This document shows positions 15,702 through 24,633 of a DNA stretch of 50,489 nt, in pieces. Position numbers and translations under genes: made by a program. A model generated the notes under the pieces. It did not search any database. It was given only the letters and a program-made list of their open reading frames with translations, and was not told the DNA's origin. The stretch's first letter is position 1. Every line of letters starts with the position of its first letter. The stretch covers positions 1 to 50,489 of the forward strand of contig NZ_JAGIBG010000037.1 of assembly GCF_017744435.1 (NCBI RefSeq), in the 5' to 3' direction. Source of the DNA: Pseudomonas sp. (lineage in GTDB: Bacteria > Pseudomonadota > Gammaproteobacteria > Pseudomonadales > Pseudomonadaceae).

Positions 15702-15717
15702 TATACTCGCCAGTATA
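15702..15717. promoter_or_regulatory. Likely TetR operator over the RND promoter
   Basis: TATACT-CGCC-AGTATA is a perfect 6-bp inverted repeat in the divergent region, 35 bases before the membrane-fusion gene start. TATACT and the overlapping TATAAA also look like -10 boxes, so a repressor bound here would block RNA polymerase. The regulator is inferred from position. Confidence 0.6.
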
Positions 15718-15751
15718 AATATTCGACGTGCTCTTCGCGAAAGGATTCATC

Positions 15752-16852
15752 ATGTTGCGCCATGCCTTGTCCCTCGCTCTGCCCGCTGCCGCCGCACTGT
15801 TGCTGGCCGCCTGCGGCCAGGAAGCCGCCCCGCCTGCCGCGCCGCGCCCGGCCCTGGTGGTGCAGCCGCAGCCGGCAGAAGCCGCTGCCGACAGTTACCC
15901 CGGCGAAGTGCGCGCGCGCTTCGAGCCCGAACTGGCCTTCCGCATCGGCGGCAAGGTCAGCAAGCGCCTGGTGGAGGAGGGGCAGCGGGTCAAGGCCGAG
16001 CAGCCGCTGGCCGAACTTGACCCACAGGACGTGCGCCTGCAGCTGGAGGCCAACCGTGCCCAGCTGGCGGCGGCCGAGGCCAACCTGTCGCTGGTGCGCA
16101 CCGAGCGCGACCGCTACCAGAAGCTGCTGGATCGGCAGATGGTCAGCCACTCCCAGTACGACAATGCGGAAAACCTCTACCGCGCAGGCCTCGCCCGCCT
16201 GAAGCAGGCCAAGGCCGAGTTCGACGTGGCCGGCAACCAGGCCGACTACGCCGTGTTGCGTGCGCCGCAGGCAGGCGTCATCGCCAAGCGTCAGGTTGAA
16301 GTCGGCCAGGTGGTCGCCGCCGGGCAAACCGTGTTCACGCTCGCCGCCGACGGTGAGCGTGAAGTGGCCATCGGCCTGCCGGAACAGCAGTTCGCGCGCT
16401 TTGCCGTGGGCCAGGCTGTCAGTGTCGAATTGTGGTCGCACCCCAACGAGCGCTTCCAGGGGCGCATTCGCGAATTGTCGCCCGCGGCCGACCCGCGCTC
16501 ACGCACGTTCGCCGCACGCATTGCCTTCACCTCGGCCAAGGTGCCTGCCGAGCTGGGCCAGAGCGCGCGGGTGTTCATTGCCCATGACGGGGTGATTCCG
16601 CTGGCGGTGCCGTTGTCGGCAGTGACTGCGGAAAACGGCCAGGCCTATGTCTGGCGGGTCAACAAGGACAGCCGCCTGGAGCGCGCCGTGGTGCGCCTGG
16701 GGCCTTATGGCAGCGAAACCGTGCCGGTGCTCGAGGGCCTGGCGCCGGGCGATTGGGTAGTCGCCGCCGGCGGCCACGTGCTGCGCGAGGGGCAGGAGGT
16801 GCGGCCGGTAGATCGCACCAACCGCGTGGTGAACCTGACGGCCAAGGAGTAA
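15752..16852 (+). CDS. RND efflux membrane-fusion lipoprotein
   Basis: A 366-residue periplasmic adaptor of an RND pump. The lipobox LAAC gives lipidated Cys21. The order is standard: a beta-barrel/lipoyl half (YPGEVRARFEPELAFRIGGKV), a helical hairpin (about residues 95-165), the second lipoyl half (VLRAPQAGVIAKRQVEVGQVVAAGQTVFTLA), then barrel and membrane-proximal domains. ATG 15752 is chosen because AAAGGA lies just upstream and the signal peptide begins there. The permease gene starts six bases after the stop. No outer-membrane channel gene follows, so a shared TolC-type channel is presumably used. Confidence 0.93.
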   Translation: MLRHALSLALPAAAALLLAACGQEAAPPAAPRPALVVQPQPAEAAADSYPGEVRARFEPELAFRIGGKVSKRLVEEGQRVKAEQPLAELDPQDVRLQLEANRAQLAAAEANLSLVRTERDRYQKLLDRQMVSHSQYDNAENLYRAGLARLKQAKAEFDVAGNQADYAVLRAPQAGVIAKRQVEVGQVVAAGQTVFTLAADGEREVAIGLPEQQFARFAVGQAVSVELWSHPNERFQGRIRELSPAADPRSRTFAARIAFTSAKVPAELGQSARVFIAHDGVIPLAVPLSAVTAENGQAYVWRVNKDSRLERAVVRLGPYGSETVPVLEGLAPGDWVVAAGGHVLREGQEVRPVDRTNRVVNLTAKE

Positions 16853-16858
16853 GTCCCG

Positions 16859-19800
16859 ATGGGTTTCAACCTTTCCGCATGGGCGTTGCGTAACCGCCAG
16901 ATCGTGCTGTTCCTGATGATTCTGCTGGCTGCCATCGGCGCCATGTCCTACACCAAGTTGGGGCAGAGTGAAGACCCACCGTTCACCTTCAAGGCCATGG
17001 TCATTCGTACCCTGTGGCCAGGGGCCACGGCCGAAGAAGTGTCGCGTCAGGTGACCGAGCGCATCGAGAAGAAGCTGATGGAGACCGGCGAGTACGAGAA
17101 GATCGTCTCGTTCTCGCGCCCGGGCGAGTCGCAGGTGACCTTCATGGCCCGCGACTCGCTGCATTCCAAGGACATTCCCGAGCTGTGGTACCAGATCCGC
17201 AAGAAGGTCGCGGACATCCGCCACACCCTGCCGCCAGAGATCCAGGGGCCGTTCTTCAACGACGAATTCGGTACCACCTTCGGCAATATCTATGCGCTGT
17301 CCGGCGCCGGCTTCGACTATGCGGTGCTCAAGGACTACGCCGACCGTATCCAGATCCAGCTGCAGCGGGTCAAGGACGTGGGCAAGGTCGAGCTGATCGG
17401 CCTGCAGGACGAGAAGATCTGGATCGAGCTGTCCAACCTCAAGCTGGCCACCCTCGGCGTGCCGCTGGAGGCAGTGCAGCAGGCGTTGCGTGAACAGAAC
17501 GCGGTCAGCACCGCCGGCTTCTTCGAAACCCCCAGCGAGCGCCTGCAACTGCGGGTAAGCGGCCGCTTCGACAGCGTGGATGAGATCCGTCAGTTCCCCA
17601 TCCGGGTGGGCGACCGCACCTTCCGCATCGGCGATGTGGCCGACGTGCACCGTGGCTTCAACGACCCGCCCGCACCGCGCATGCGCTTCATGGGTGAGGA
17701 TGCCATTGGCCTGGCGGTGTCGATGAAGGACGGCGGCGACATCCTGGTACTCGGCAAAGCCTTGGAGGGCGAGTTCGAGCGCCTGGCGCGCAACTTGCCT
17801 GCCGGCATGGAGCTGCGCAAGGTCTCCGACCAGCCGGCGGCGGTCAAGGCCGGGGTCGGCGAGTTCGTCCAGGTGCTGGTCGAGGCGCTGGTGATCGTGC
17901 TGCTGGTGAGCTTCTTCTCCCTCGGCCTGCGCACCGGCCTGGTGGTGGCCTTGGCCATCCCGTTGGTGCTGGCCATGACCTTTGCCACCATGCACTACTT
18001 CGGCATCGGCCTGCACAAGATCTCCCTGGGTGCGCTGGTGCTGGCGCTGGGCCTGCTGGTGGATGACGCGATCATTGCCGTGGAGATGATGGCGATCAAG
18101 ATGGAGCAGGGCTTCGATCGTCTCAAGGCTGCCAGCTACGCCTGGACCAGCACGGCGTTCCCGATGCTCACCGGTACGCTGATCACGGCGGCGGGCTTCC
18201 TGCCGATTGCCACGGCGGCCTCGAGCACCGGCGAATACACCCGCTCGATCTTCCAGGTGGTGACCATCGCGCTGTTGACCTCGTGGGTCGCGGCGGTGGT
18301 CTTCGTGCCTTACCTGGGCGAGCGGCTGCTGCCGGACCTGGCCAAGCTGCATGCCGCCCGCCATGGCAAGGACGGGCATGCCCCTGACCCGTACGGCACG
18401 CCGTTCTACCAGCGCGTGCGGCGTGTGGTGGAGTGGTGCGTGCGACGGCGCAAGACAGTGATCCTGCTGACCATTGCCGCCTTTGTCGGCAGTATTCTGC
18501 TGTTCCGCTTCGTGCCCCAGCAGTTCTTCCCGGCCTCGGGGCGCCCGGAGCTGATGGTCGACCTGAAGCTCGCCGAAGGCGCCTCGCTGGCCAATACCGC
18601 CGAGCGGGTCAAGCAACTGGAAGCGCTGCTCAAGCAGCAGGACGGCATCGACAACTATGTAGCCTACGTCGGTACTGGTTCGCCGCGCTTCTACCTGCCG
18701 CTGGACCAGCAGTTGCCAGCCGCCAGCTTTGCCCAGTTTGTGGTACTGGCCAAGTCGATGGAAGACCGCGAGCGCCTGCGCAGCTGGCTGATCAGCACCG
18801 TCGACCAGCAGTTCCCCGACCTGCGTGCCCGCGTGACGCGCCTGGAGAACGGCCCGCCCGTGGGCTACCCGGTACAGTTCCGGATCACCGGCGAACATAT
18901 CGAAAAGGCCCGTGCCCTGGCCCGCGAAGTGGCGGACAAGGTGCGCGAGAACCCGCATGTGGTCAACGTGCACCTGGACTGGGAAGAGCCGAGCAAGGCG
19001 GTATTCCTGGAGATCGATCAGGACCGCGCACGTGCCCTGGGCGTGAGCACCGCGCAGCTGTCGAGCTTCCTGCAGAGTTCGCTGACTGGCACCACGGTCA
19101 GCCAGTACCGCGAGGACAACGAACTGATCGAGATCCTCTTGCGCGGCACCCAGCAGGAGCGCGGCGAGCTGGGCAACCTCGGCAGCCTGGCGCTGCCCAC
19201 CAACAACGGCCAGAGCGTGGCACTGTCGCAGGTGGCCACGCTGGAATACGGCTTCGAGGAAGGCATCATCTGGCACCGCAACCGCCTGCCGACGGTGACC
19301 GTGCGTGCCGACATCTATGACAAGGAGCAGCCGGCGACGCTGGTGAAGCAGATCCTGCCGACCTTGCAGGAGATCAAGGCCAAGCTGCCGGATGGCTACC
19401 TGCTGGAAGTGGGCGGCACGGTGGAGGACTCGGAGCGCGGACAGAAGTCGGTGAATGCCGGTATGCCACTGTTCATCGTGGTGGTGCTGAGCCTGCTGAT
19501 GATCCAGCTGCGCAGCTTTTCGCGCACTGTGATGGTGTTCCTCACCGCGCCATTGGGGCTGATCGGCGTGACCTTGTTCCTGCTGGTGTTCCGCCAGCCG
19601 TTCGGCTTCGTCGCCATGCTCGGCACCATTGCCCTGGCGGGGATGATCATGCGCAACTCGGTGATCCTGGTGGACCAGATCGAGCAGGATATCGCTTCCG
19701 GGCTGGACCGCTGGCAGGCGATCATCGAGGCCACGGTACGGCGCTTCCGGCCGATCGTGCTGACCGCGCTGGCGGCGGTGCTGGCGATGATTCCGTTGTC

Positions 19801-19924
19801 GAGGAGCGTGTTCTATGGGCCGATGGCGGTGGCGATCATGGGCGGGTTGATCGTGGCGACGGCGTTGACCTTGCTGTTCCTGCCGGCGTTGTATGCGGCG
19901 TGGTTCAGGGTCAAGAAGGGCTGA
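16859..19924 (+). CDS. RND efflux permease (HAE1/AcrB-like, TriC type)
   Basis: A 1021-residue inner-membrane, proton-driven exporter with the usual 12-helix, two-large-loop layout: TM1 at about 12-30, a block of TMs at about 335-540, and a last block from about 860. The proton-relay aspartates are present in TM4 (LGLLVDDAIIAVEMM). By overall look it resembles the shorter RND pumps such as TriC more than MexB. Substrates cannot be read from the sequence; drugs, solvents or biocides are usual. It is co-transcribed with the adaptor and probably controlled by the divergent TetR protein. Confidence 0.93.
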   Translation: MGFNLSAWALRNRQIVLFLMILLAAIGAMSYTKLGQSEDPPFTFKAMVIRTLWPGATAEEVSRQVTERIEKKLMETGEYEKIVSFSRPGESQVTFMARDSLHSKDIPELWYQIRKKVADIRHTLPPEIQGPFFNDEFGTTFGNIYALSGAGFDYAVLKDYADRIQIQLQRVKDVGKVELIGLQDEKIWIELSNLKLATLGVPLEAVQQALREQNAVSTAGFFETPSERLQLRVSGRFDSVDEIRQFPIRVGDRTFRIGDVADVHRGFNDPPAPRMRFMGEDAIGLAVSMKDGGDILVLGKALEGEFERLARNLPAGMELRKVSDQPAAVKAGVGEFVQVLVEALVIVLLVSFFSLGLRTGLVVALAIPLVLAMTFATMHYFGIGLHKISLGALVLALGLLVDDAIIAVEMMAIKMEQGFDRLKAASYAWTSTAFPMLTGTLITAAGFLPIATAASSTGEYTRSIFQVVTIALLTSWVAAVVFVPYLGERLLPDLAKLHAARHGKDGHAPDPYGTPFYQRVRRVVEWCVRRRKTVILLTIAAFVGSILLFRFVPQQFFPASGRPELMVDLKLAEGASLANTAERVKQLEALLKQQDGIDNYVAYVGTGSPRFYLPLDQQLPAASFAQFVVLAKSMEDRERLRSWLISTVDQQFPDLRARVTRLENGPPVGYPVQFRITGEHIEKARALAREVADKVRENPHVVNVHLDWEEPSKAVFLEIDQDRARALGVSTAQLSSFLQSSLTGTTVSQYREDNELIEILLRGTQQERGELGNLGSLALPTNNGQSVALSQVATLEYGFEEGIIWHRNRLPTVTVRADIYDKEQPATLVKQILPTLQEIKAKLPDGYLLEVGGTVEDSERGQKSVNAGMPLFIVVVLSLLMIQLRSFSRTVMVFLTAPLGLIGVTLFLLVFRQPFGFVAMLGTIALAGMIMRNSVILVDQIEQDIASGLDRWQAIIEATVRRFRPIVLTALAAVLAMIPLSRSVFYGPMAVAIMGGLIVATALTLLFLPALYAAWFRVKKG

Positions 19925-19934
19925 AGATTGCAGG

Positions 19935-19954
19935 GGAGGGCTTCGCCCTCCTTT
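19935..19954 (+). terminator. Terminator-like hairpin after the RND operon
   Basis: GGAGGGC-TTC-GCCCTCC (19935-19951) followed by TTT, 10 bases after the permease stop. The tail is short. A REP pair begins right after it. Confidence 0.55.
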
Positions 19955-20036
19955 CGCGGGCAAGCCCGCTCCCACAAGGACGCCACAGTTTTCAAGCTTG
20001 AGGTGTTCCTGTGGGAGCGGGCTTGCCCGCGAATGG
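19953..20036. repeat. REP pair
   Basis: Arms at 19953-19980 and 20006-20036 with the core GCGGGCAAGCCCGCTCCCAC, a different subfamily from the pairs at 61, 1494 and 14896. It lies between the converging RND permease and DUF4197 genes. Confidence 0.9.
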
Positions 20037-20050
20037 CTGCAACACTGCCT

Positions 20051-20737
20051 TCAGAGGGCGCCGAAGACCTTCTTGGCCAGGCTGGTCGCTGCCTGTGCCG
20101 GGTTCTGGCGAATGCTCTCTTCCTGCTTGGCAATCATCTCGAACAGGCCATCCAGCGCCTTCTCGGTCACGTAGTTCTCGATGTTGGCGTCATCCTTGAT
20201 CAGCCCCAGGCCTTTGGCCTGACCGGCAAAGGCATTGTACTGCTGGGCGAGACCGACCTTGTCGGTGGCCTGCTTGACGATCGGCAGGAACTTGGCGCGG
20301 ATCTGCTCGCGGCTGCTCTTGTTCAGGTACTGGGTGGCCGAGTCGTCACCGCCGCTGAGGATGCCCTTGGCATCGGTCACGGTCATCTTCTTCACGGCAT
20401 CCACCAGAATCGCCTGGGCCTGCGGCACCGCGGCTTCGGCGGCCTTGTTCATGCTGGTTTCCAGGGCGTCGACCTGGTCACCCTTGCCGAACATCTTCAT
20501 GGCCTTGGCGGCTTTGCCGAGGTTGCCCGGCAGTTCGATGCGCACATCAGGGTTGTTGCTGAAGCCGCCTGGCGTGCTCAACTGCTTGACGGCTATCTGC
20601 GCACCCTGGGTGAGGGCATCCTTCAGGCCGCCGGTGGCGTCGGACTGGCTCAGGTCGCCAAGCGACAGGGCCAGGGCGCTGGCCGACAGCAGCAGGCCGG
20701 CGCACAGGGTAGAGAAGCGCAGGGAGGCGCGAATCAT
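20051..20737 (-). CDS. DUF4197 exported protein
   Basis: A 228-residue protein with a cleavable signal peptide (MIRASLRFSTLCAGLLLSAS, cut near ALA-LSLGD) and a DUF4197 domain covering nearly the whole mature part, all helical. The family is periplasmic and of unknown function. It sits 32 bases after the YbaY-like lipoprotein gene on the same strand and may be co-transcribed with it. The end converges on the RND operon across a REP pair. Confidence 0.88.
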   Translation of the reverse strand: MIRASLRFSTLCAGLLLSASALALSLGDLSQSDATGGLKDALTQGAQIAVKQLSTPGGFSNNPDVRIELPGNLGKAAKAMKMFGKGDQVDALETSMNKAAEAAVPQAQAILVDAVKKMTVTDAKGILSGGDDSATQYLNKSSREQIRAKFLPIVKQATDKVGLAQQYNAFAGQAKGLGLIKDDANIENYVTEKALDGLFEMIAKQEESIRQNPAQAATSLAKKVFGAL

Positions 20738-20769
20738 GAGTATTTCCTTATCGATGAAGTGGGGCGGGC

Positions 20770-21168
20770 TCAGCGCACCGGGTCGACTTTGACCCGTACC
20801 GGCTGCTGGTCGCTGCCGTCAAGTGCGACGCCGTGGTGTTCGGTGTTGATGAACAGCAGCTTGCCATCCAGCTCGATCCGCGCGCTGACCGCGTAGCGGT
20901 GGCCGGGCTTGACCTGGGCCGGGTCGTAGGTGAGGTGGAATGGCAGCGGCACGTTGCCTTTGACCGGGCCGGCCTGGCGGGCCAGGGTCACGGCGGGGGC
21001 GTCCATCAGCGAGACATCCTGCAACTCGACGCTCAAGGTGGCGGCAGGCGGCAGGGCGATGCGCTGCAGGTAGAAGACTTCGCCATCCAGGCTGGCCTGG
21101 GTGGACGGGGTTTGGCTGGAACAGGCTGCGAGCAGGGATGCGCAACACAGCATAAAGAGCTTTTTCAT
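20770..21168 (-). CDS. YbaY-family lipoprotein
   Basis: A 132-residue lipoprotein: signal MKKLFMLCCASLLAAC with lipidated Cys16, then one YbaY/type III secretion-pilotin-like beta domain (ASLDGEVFYLQRIALPPAATLSVELQDVSL...FHLTYDPAQVKPGHRYAVSARI). The ATG at 21168 has GGAGAT six bases upstream; the open frame extends further without a signal peptide. Function unknown; probably outer-membrane anchored. Confidence 0.87.
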   Translation of the reverse strand: MKKLFMLCCASLLAACSSQTPSTQASLDGEVFYLQRIALPPAATLSVELQDVSLMDAPAVTLARQAGPVKGNVPLPFHLTYDPAQVKPGHRYAVSARIELDGKLLFINTEHHGVALDGSDQQPVRVKVDPVR

Positions 21169-21246
21169 GGAATCTCCGGTGTGTCCTTGGAGCTGGCTTG
21201 TGGCCAACCCCAGGGACTTTAGCGGATTTCCCCGGCAGATGTGACC

Positions 21247-23733
21247 TCAAATGGCCGCGGTGGCCAGTGAGTCCTCACGGTGCAACGCCACCTGGCGGAT
21301 CGACAGGCGCAGTTCAGCCGACAGCACACGCTTGGCTACGCCCTCGGCCAGTTCGCCGAGCTTGTCGTGATAACCCAGCTTGCCGTTGCCATCCGGGCGC
21401 AGCACGCCTTGCTCGATGAGGGTCTGGATGAAGTGGCGGAACAGGGTCTTGTCGAAGAACTCCGGGGCGTTGAGGCCATGCAGGATCGACAGGCGCTGGG
21501 CCATCATCACGCACAGGTCTTCCAGCGCTTCGGCGCTCAGGGAGTTCTGGCCGCTGTTGAGCAGCAGCGACGTGGCCATGTAGAAGCGCTGCAAGGTCTG
21601 GGTGATGGTGCGGGCGAGCAGGGTCAGCAGCACGAACTGGCGTGAGCTCGGTGCCGGTCGCATGTACAGGCCATTCTCGTGGCGCAGCAGGCCTTGTTCG
21701 ACCAGTGCTGCCAGCCATTGGTCGATCACCTCGTCCAGCTGCTCCGGCGTCCAGCGCAGGAACAGCTCGGCCTGCAGGTACGGATACAGCGCATGCACGT
21801 ACTGGCCGAGCAGTTCGCGGCTCATCCGCGAGCTGCTGAGGAAGAAGCTCGCCAATAGTGCAGGCAGGGCGAAGATGTGCAGGACGTTGTTGCGGTAATA
21901 GGTCATCAGTACCGCGTTGGCTTCATCCAGGTAGAGGATGCGACCCAGGGCGTCCTTCTGCTCGGCCAGCAGGTCCATGCCGCGGACGTGCTCGATCAGG
22001 GCCTGGCCGTCGCCGTCGGGCAAGGTGGTGTGCTCGGAGTAGGGCACCTGGCGCAGCAAGGCCAGGTACAGGTCGAGCACACGGGTCAGGGCGCGTTCGT
22101 CCAGCGCCAGGCGGCTGGTGGAGAGCAGTGCCAGGGCCACCAGGTTCACCGGGTTTACCGCCGCCGCCTCGTTCAGGTGGCGGGCCACGGTCTCGCCCAG
22201 GCGGGTGGTGGTCTCGTTGAGCCAGGCCGGGCGGTATTGCGGGCCCAGTTCCTGCTCGCGCCAGCCGGGTTGCTGCTCATCGAGGAAGCCAGCCAGGCGG
22301 ATCGGCTCGCCGAAGTTGACATACACCTGGCCGAAGCGCTGCTTCAGTGCGCCAAAGACCTTGAAGATGTCGAAGATCGACTCCTTCTTCTTGCTCGCCC
22401 CACGCAGTTCGCCGAGGTAGGTACGGCCTTCCAGCACGCGCTCGTAGCCGATGTACACCGGCACGAAGACGATCGGTGTGCGCGACGAGCGCAGGAAGCT
22501 GCGCAGGGTGATCGCCAGCATCCCGGTGCGCGGCTGCAGCATGCGCCCGGTGCGCGAGCGGCCACCTTCGACGAAGTACTCCACCGGGAAGCCCTTGGTG
22601 AACAGGGTGTGCAGGTACTCGTTGAACACCGCCGTGTACAGCGGGTTGCCCTTGAACGTGCGGCGCATGAAGAAGGCGCCGCCACGGCGCAGCAGGCCGC
22701 CGATCACCGGCATGTTGAGGTTGATGCCGGCGGCGATGTGCGGCGGCGTCAGGCCATTGCGGAACAGCAGGTACGACAGCAGCAGGTAGTCGATGTGGCT
22801 GCGGTGGCAGGGCACGTAGATCACTTCGTGGCCCGGGGCGATGCCTTGCACCTGCTCGATGTGGTTGACCTTGATACCGTCGTAGATCTTGTTCCAGAAC
22901 CAGCTCAGCACCACTTCCAGGAAGCGGATTGCGGTATAGGTGTAGTCCGAGGCGATCTCGTTGCCATAGCGCAGCGCCTGGGCTTCGGCCTTGGCCACGG
23001 GCATGTTTTCGCGCTGGGCTTCCTCGGCGATGGCCTGGCGGACCAGGGGTGCATGCACCAGGCCCTTGACCAGGTTGCGCCGGTGCGAGATGTCCGGGCC
23101 GATCACTGCGGTCTTGAGGTTGCGAAAGTGCACGCGCATCAGGCGCTGGGCCATGCGCACGGTGCGCTCGTGGCCCTTGTTGTGCTGCACCAGTTCACGC
23201 AGGTGGATCGGCGCGGAGAACTGCACGCGGGTCTTGCGCCCCAGGATCAGTACGGTCAGCAGCCGGCGCAGGCGCCCGGTCACGGCCCAGCTGTCGGCAA
23301 ACAGCAGCTTCCACGGGCTGTTTTCACTGGCCGGTGTCTGCCCCCAGAACACACTGACCGGAATGATCTGGGCGTCTTCCTCGGCGTGCTGGCTGATGGC
23401 GGCGACCAGGCGCTCCAGAGTCGGCGGGGCGCCGCGCTTGTCGTGGCGGCCCAGCCAGTCAGGGTCCGGGGTCAGGTAGAAGAATGCGGCAGGTTCCTGC
23501 AGCGGGCCGACGGCCACCGGCAGCACCGGGCGCGGCAGCCCTGCTTTGGTGCATTCACGGTCGACCACCGCCAGGTCGGTGAGCGATGGCGAGGGCAGGG
23601 CATAGAACACCGGGCGGCTGCGGTCGAGCTTGAGGGTCAGCGACGACTGGTTGATGGTCTCGGAGCGCACCCACAGGTACATCAGGCGACGCAGGGCGCC
23701 GAAGATCAGGCGGCGCAGGGGGGAACGGGTCAT
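21247..23733 (-). CDS. plsB: Glycerol-3-phosphate 1-O-acyltransferase
   Basis: An 828-residue membrane-associated enzyme that puts the first fatty acyl chain on glycerol-3-phosphate, starting phospholipid synthesis. The acyltransferase motif HRSHID with His310 and Asp315 is present, as is the glycerol-phosphate-binding EGGRSRTGRM. Length fits PlsB (about 800-830). The start MTRSPLRR at 23733 is chosen because the longer open frame to 23808 is not family-like; the ribosome site is weak. It is divergent from the cold-shock gene. Confidence 0.95.
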   Translation of the reverse strand: MTRSPLRRLIFGALRRLMYLWVRSETINQSSLTLKLDRSRPVFYALPSPSLTDLAVVDRECTKAGLPRPVLPVAVGPLQEPAAFFYLTPDPDWLGRHDKRGAPPTLERLVAAISQHAEEDAQIIPVSVFWGQTPASENSPWKLLFADSWAVTGRLRRLLTVLILGRKTRVQFSAPIHLRELVQHNKGHERTVRMAQRLMRVHFRNLKTAVIGPDISHRRNLVKGLVHAPLVRQAIAEEAQRENMPVAKAEAQALRYGNEIASDYTYTAIRFLEVVLSWFWNKIYDGIKVNHIEQVQGIAPGHEVIYVPCHRSHIDYLLLSYLLFRNGLTPPHIAAGINLNMPVIGGLLRRGGAFFMRRTFKGNPLYTAVFNEYLHTLFTKGFPVEYFVEGGRSRTGRMLQPRTGMLAITLRSFLRSSRTPIVFVPVYIGYERVLEGRTYLGELRGASKKKESIFDIFKVFGALKQRFGQVYVNFGEPIRLAGFLDEQQPGWREQELGPQYRPAWLNETTTRLGETVARHLNEAAAVNPVNLVALALLSTSRLALDERALTRVLDLYLALLRQVPYSEHTTLPDGDGQALIEHVRGMDLLAEQKDALGRILYLDEANAVLMTYYRNNVLHIFALPALLASFFLSSSRMSRELLGQYVHALYPYLQAELFLRWTPEQLDEVIDQWLAALVEQGLLRHENGLYMRPAPSSRQFVLLTLLARTITQTLQRFYMATSLLLNSGQNSLSAEALEDLCVMMAQRLSILHGLNAPEFFDKTLFRHFIQTLIEQGVLRPDGNGKLGYHDKLGELAEGVAKRVLSAELRLSIRQVALHREDSLATAAI

Positions 23734-23856
23734 GGGGTGAGTGCCCTGGGTATGAATTTCAGAGGTTGGACAGCCATTTAGTCTGCCGTATCGGCGCAAG
23801 TTCAGCAAAATTCGGCAAATAGCGCGACGGTCATGAAATTTTTTTGTTCTGTGTCA

Positions 23857-23964
23857 TATACTCGGCCTGCCACTTGCAGGATATTTCGGCAAGCGGCGTC
23901 GACATAGGGAGGACACCCTGTGTCTACAAGGCGATCTTCACAATAAAAATCCGGAGTAGTTCAG
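23857..23964 (+). promoter_or_regulatory. Probable promoter and leader of the cold-shock gene
   Basis: A TATACT -10 box at 23857-23862 with a weak TGAAAT 17 bases upstream would start RNA near 23869, leaving a 5' leader of about 95 bases before the ATG. Long leaders are usual for csp genes and often control their translation; here the role is inferred. Confidence 0.4.
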
Positions 23965-24174
23965 ATGTCGTCTCGTGAGACTGGGAATGTTAAGTGGTTC
24001 AACGATGCCAAAGGTTATGGCTTCATTCAGCGCGAAGGTGGTGCGGATGTCTTCGTCCACTATCGGGCGATCCGCGGTGAGGGGCATCGTACCCTGGTCG
24101 AAGGGCAGCGGGTGGAATACGCCTGTGTGCAGGGCCAGAAAGGCCTGCAAGCCGAGGACGTAGTCGGGCTCTGA
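23965..24174 (+). CDS. Cold-shock domain protein
   Basis: A 69-residue CspA-family protein: one OB-fold that binds single-stranded RNA/DNA. RNP1 (KGYGFIQ) and RNP2 (VFVHY) are present and NVKWFNDAKGYGF is typical. Such proteins melt RNA structure, not only in the cold. GGAG lies 10 bases before the ATG. A single-gene unit ending at the hairpin at 24196. Which named csp it matches cannot be told. Confidence 0.93.
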   Translation: MSSRETGNVKWFNDAKGYGFIQREGGADVFVHYRAIRGEGHRTLVEGQRVEYACVQGQKGLQAEDVVGL

Positions 24175-24195
24175 GCCTCATGTGGTAAGCCTCAA

Positions 24196-24223
24196 GCTGC
24201 AAGTTGACCGTGTGACTTGCAGC
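24196..24223. terminator. Hairpin between the cold-shock gene and the converging 125-residue gene
   Basis: GCTGCAAGT / ACTTGCAGC with a 10-base loop, 22 bases after the cold-shock stop. No strong T-run on either strand, so termination strength is uncertain. Confidence 0.5.
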
Positions 24224-24238
24224 CTGAAGCAACCGGTT

Positions 24239-24616
24239 TCAGCTAGTGCGCCAGGTGATTTCCTCTTCACCATCGGCGCTGATGCGGATCCAGCGATCGG
24301 CATCTTCTTCACCGTCTTCCTCGACCCAGCCACCCGGCGCGCAACGCACTTCGACGTTCAGCGCGGCGAACGCGGCGCGGGCGCAGGCGACGTCATCGGC
24401 CCATGGGGTCTGGTCGCTTTCCAGGTAGAGGCTGTTCCATTTCCCTACAGCCTTGGGTAACCAAGTGACCGGAATGTTACCGGCCTGGCATTTGAAGGTC
24501 TGGCCTTTCTGCTTCCATTCGCTGCACGGGCCGATTGCCTGGCTGAGCCACTCGGCAATCTGCTTGTGGTCGACGTCGGCGTCCTTCAGGTAGATCTCGA
24601 TATCGGGTTGGCGCAT
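24239..24616 (-). CDS. Conserved hypothetical protein
   Basis: A 125-residue soluble protein with no signal peptide. The start reads like a small alpha/beta domain (PDIEIYLKDADVDHKQIAEWLSQAIG), followed by Cys31 and Cys43, many Trp residues and an acidic end (WVEEDGEEDADRWIRI). I do not recognise the family. It ends facing the cold-shock gene and starts 17 bases beyond the rlmA stop, so it is probably the last gene of the dapE-rlmA unit. Confidence 0.72.
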   Translation of the reverse strand: MRQPDIEIYLKDADVDHKQIAEWLSQAIGPCSEWKQKGQTFKCQAGNIPVTWLPKAVGKWNSLYLESDQTPWADDVACARAAFAALNVEVRCAPGGWVEEDGEEDADRWIRISADGEEEITWRTS

Positions 24617-24633
24617 AAGGGCTCCGGGTGTGC

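Noticed and set aside
16499..19975. 1158-codon open frame on the minus strand opposite the RND permease
   Set aside because: A long frame from high G+C codon bias in the real gene. It is Gln/His/Arg-rich with no family features, and the plus-strand permease is unmistakable.
21877..23781. 634-codon plus-strand frame opposite plsB
   Set aside because: Antisense shadow of plsB with biased composition only.
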